From NCBI GenBank assembly GCA_900549275.1, contig URNU01000066.1, forward strand, positions 1 through 7,294: a stretch of 7,294 nt of DNA, written 5' to 3'. Positions 6,555-7,294 of this stretch are shown in pieces. The translations under genes were made by a program, and so were the position numbers. Origin of the DNA: an uncultured Collinsella sp. GTDB taxonomy: Bacteria; Actinomycetota; Coriobacteriia; Coriobacteriales; Coriobacteriaceae. The first letter of the stretch is position 1; each line of letters starts with the position of its first letter. The notes beneath the pieces were generated by a model, which was given only the letters and a program-made list of their open reading frames with translations, made no database searches and was not told the DNA's origin.

Positions 6555-6600
6555 AAAAGGGTAACCCCGCAGCCCATATGAGCTGCGGGGTTACCCTTTA
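6555..6600. terminator. Bidirectional terminator hairpin between convergent genes
   Basis: An 18-bp perfect stem is formed by 6556-6573 (AAAGGGTAACCCCGCAGC) and 6582-6599, with an eight-base loop, CCATATGA. On the minus strand it is followed by TTTT (the plus-strand AAAA at 6555-6558) and sits 32 bases past the stop of the leftward gene, so it is the natural terminator for that gene. Read rightward it ends in TTT and may serve as a back-up for the operon. Confidence 0.85.
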
Positions 6601-6631
6601 TGCCTTCGATGCGAAATGAACCGCTCAGATA

Positions 6632-7294
6632 TTACTGATAATCGACGACGTCGATCCAGTTCTTCAGGAACTCATCGTTCACGTTGCGCTTACGAGCGAG
6701 CTCGGAAGCGGCGACGATGCTCGTCCACTGACGCACGACCTGCATGGGCATGTCGGCGCGGTCGCAGTAGAGCTCCAGGTAGGCCTCGGCCTGGTCCTTG
6801 CTGTTGAGGGCAAAGAGCAGGTAGGTGGTGGCAACGTCGGCAGCAGGGGAGCCCTGGGTGGCGTGTGCCCAGTCGCACACATAGAGCTGGCCGTCGTCGC
6901 CGACGATGACGTTGGAGGGGTTGAAGTCGCCGTGGCAGACCTTGAACTCCTTGGTCATGCCGTCCAGACGCTCCTGAAGGTTGTAGCGCGTGGTGGCATT
7001 GAGCTGATCAAGGCTGTCGATCATGCGGGCGTACTTGTCGCGCTGACGGTTGAGCAGCGGGGAGGTGTAGCCGTGGATCTCGATCTGGAGGTCGACGAAC
7101 ATCTCGAGGTACTCACCAAAGCGCTGGGGCTCGGCAGTCATCTTCTCGGCAAGGGTGGTGCCCGGAACCTTCTCGGTCACGAGCGCCCAGCCGTTGGCGT
7201 TCTCGAGCTGGGAAACCTCGAGAGCCTTGGGGCTGCGGATGCCGCACTCATTGATGCGGGCAAGATTCAAAGCCTCGTTGAACACGTCGGAGAC
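6632..7294 (-). CDS. APH/choline-kinase-like phosphotransferase, C-terminal 220 residues
   Basis: The reading frame is open to the right edge, so the N-terminus, including the ATP-binding lysine strand, is missing. The visible part belongs to the aminoglycoside phosphotransferase/choline kinase-like fold. FNEALNLAR at 5-13 probably belongs to the helix that carries the conserved Glu. The hinge region is WALVTEKVPGTTLAE (36-50). The catalytic loop is HGDFNPSN at 121-128 with Asp123 and Asn128, and the metal-binding Asp is in CDWAHA (Asp141). GSPAADVA follows at 148-155, as is usual in this fold. The motifs suggest an active kinase, but the substrate (sugar, amino alcohol, small metabolite or protein) cannot be read from this part. 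Nothing here specifically supports antibiotic resistance. It is transcribed towards the operon, ends in TAA at 6634-6632, and has its own terminator. A GTG at 7285 is internal, since the conserved fold clearly extends upstream. Confidence 0.8.
   Translation of the reverse strand, partial: VSDVFNEALNLARINECGIRSPKALEVSQLENANGWALVTEKVPGTTLAEKMTAEPQRFGEYLEMFVDLQIEIHGYTSPLLNRQRDKYARMIDSLDQLNATTRYNLQERLDGMTKEFKVCHGDFNPSNVIVGDDGQLYVCDWAHATQGSPAADVATTYLLFALNSKDQAEAYLELYCDRADMPMQVVRQWTSIVAASELARKRNVNDEFLKNWIDVVDYQ

Noticed and set aside
6632..7294. Reading the right-edge kinase as an aminoglycoside resistance gene.
   Set aside because: Only the fold-level motifs shared by many small-molecule kinases are visible. 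No feature specific to resistance enzymes, mobile element or foreign composition is seen.
1..7294. Search for CRISPR arrays, insertion sequences, integrase sites, tRNA or rRNA genes and riboswitches.
   Set aside because: No regularly spaced repeats, transposase, terminal inverted repeats, cloverleaf or long structured leader were seen by eye. The only non-coding stretch of any size is 6459-6631, and the two hairpins account for most of it.

Overview
The window is one side of a bacterial chromosome with moderately high GC. It reads as a single rightward housekeeping operon ending at a transcription terminator, followed by the tail of a convergent leftward gene. The protein sequences, the GC-rich third codon positions with very few TTA, CTA or TCA codons, and the gene order suggest a Coriobacteriia-type actinobacterium, perhaps close to Collinsella. 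That assignment comes from recognition only; no search was run.

Layout: (1) 1-174, C-terminal end of undecaprenyl diphosphate synthase (uppS). (2) 177-1067, CDP-diacylglycerol synthase (cdsA) with a GTG start and a Pro-Lys-Ala repeat at its N-terminus. (3) 1067-2260, DXP reductoisomerase (dxr). (4) 2279-3640, a site-2 membrane metalloprotease of the RseP/RasP type with an unusually large cytoplasmic insertion. (5) 3654-4736, HMBPP synthase (ispG) from a TTG start. (6) 4737-6458, bacterial-type prolyl-tRNA synthetase (proS). (7) 6459-6631, an intergenic region with two strong hairpins. (8) 6632-7294, complement: the C-terminal 220 residues of an APH/choline-kinase-like phosphotransferase that runs off the right edge.

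The six rightward genes are packed with gaps of 2, -1, 18, 13 and 0 bases, so they are very probably co-transcribed and partly translationally coupled. They form a coherent envelope module. Dxr and IspG are two steps of the MEP pathway that makes isopentenyl diphosphate; UppS condenses this into the undecaprenyl carrier for peptidoglycan; CdsA makes CDP-diacylglycerol for phospholipids; RseP is an intramembrane protease of envelope quality control or signalling. ProS is a common neighbour without an obvious functional link.

Most of the window is ordinary core metabolism. The one feature that stands out is the roughly 100-residue insertion in the RseP homologue. Its first half looks like a winged-helix fold placed on the cytoplasmic side between the active-site helix and the second membrane helix. 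Smaller points are the QRQS variant of the usual HPQS motif in Dxr, the 15-bp coding tandem repeat in cdsA, the non-ATG starts, and the paired terminators.
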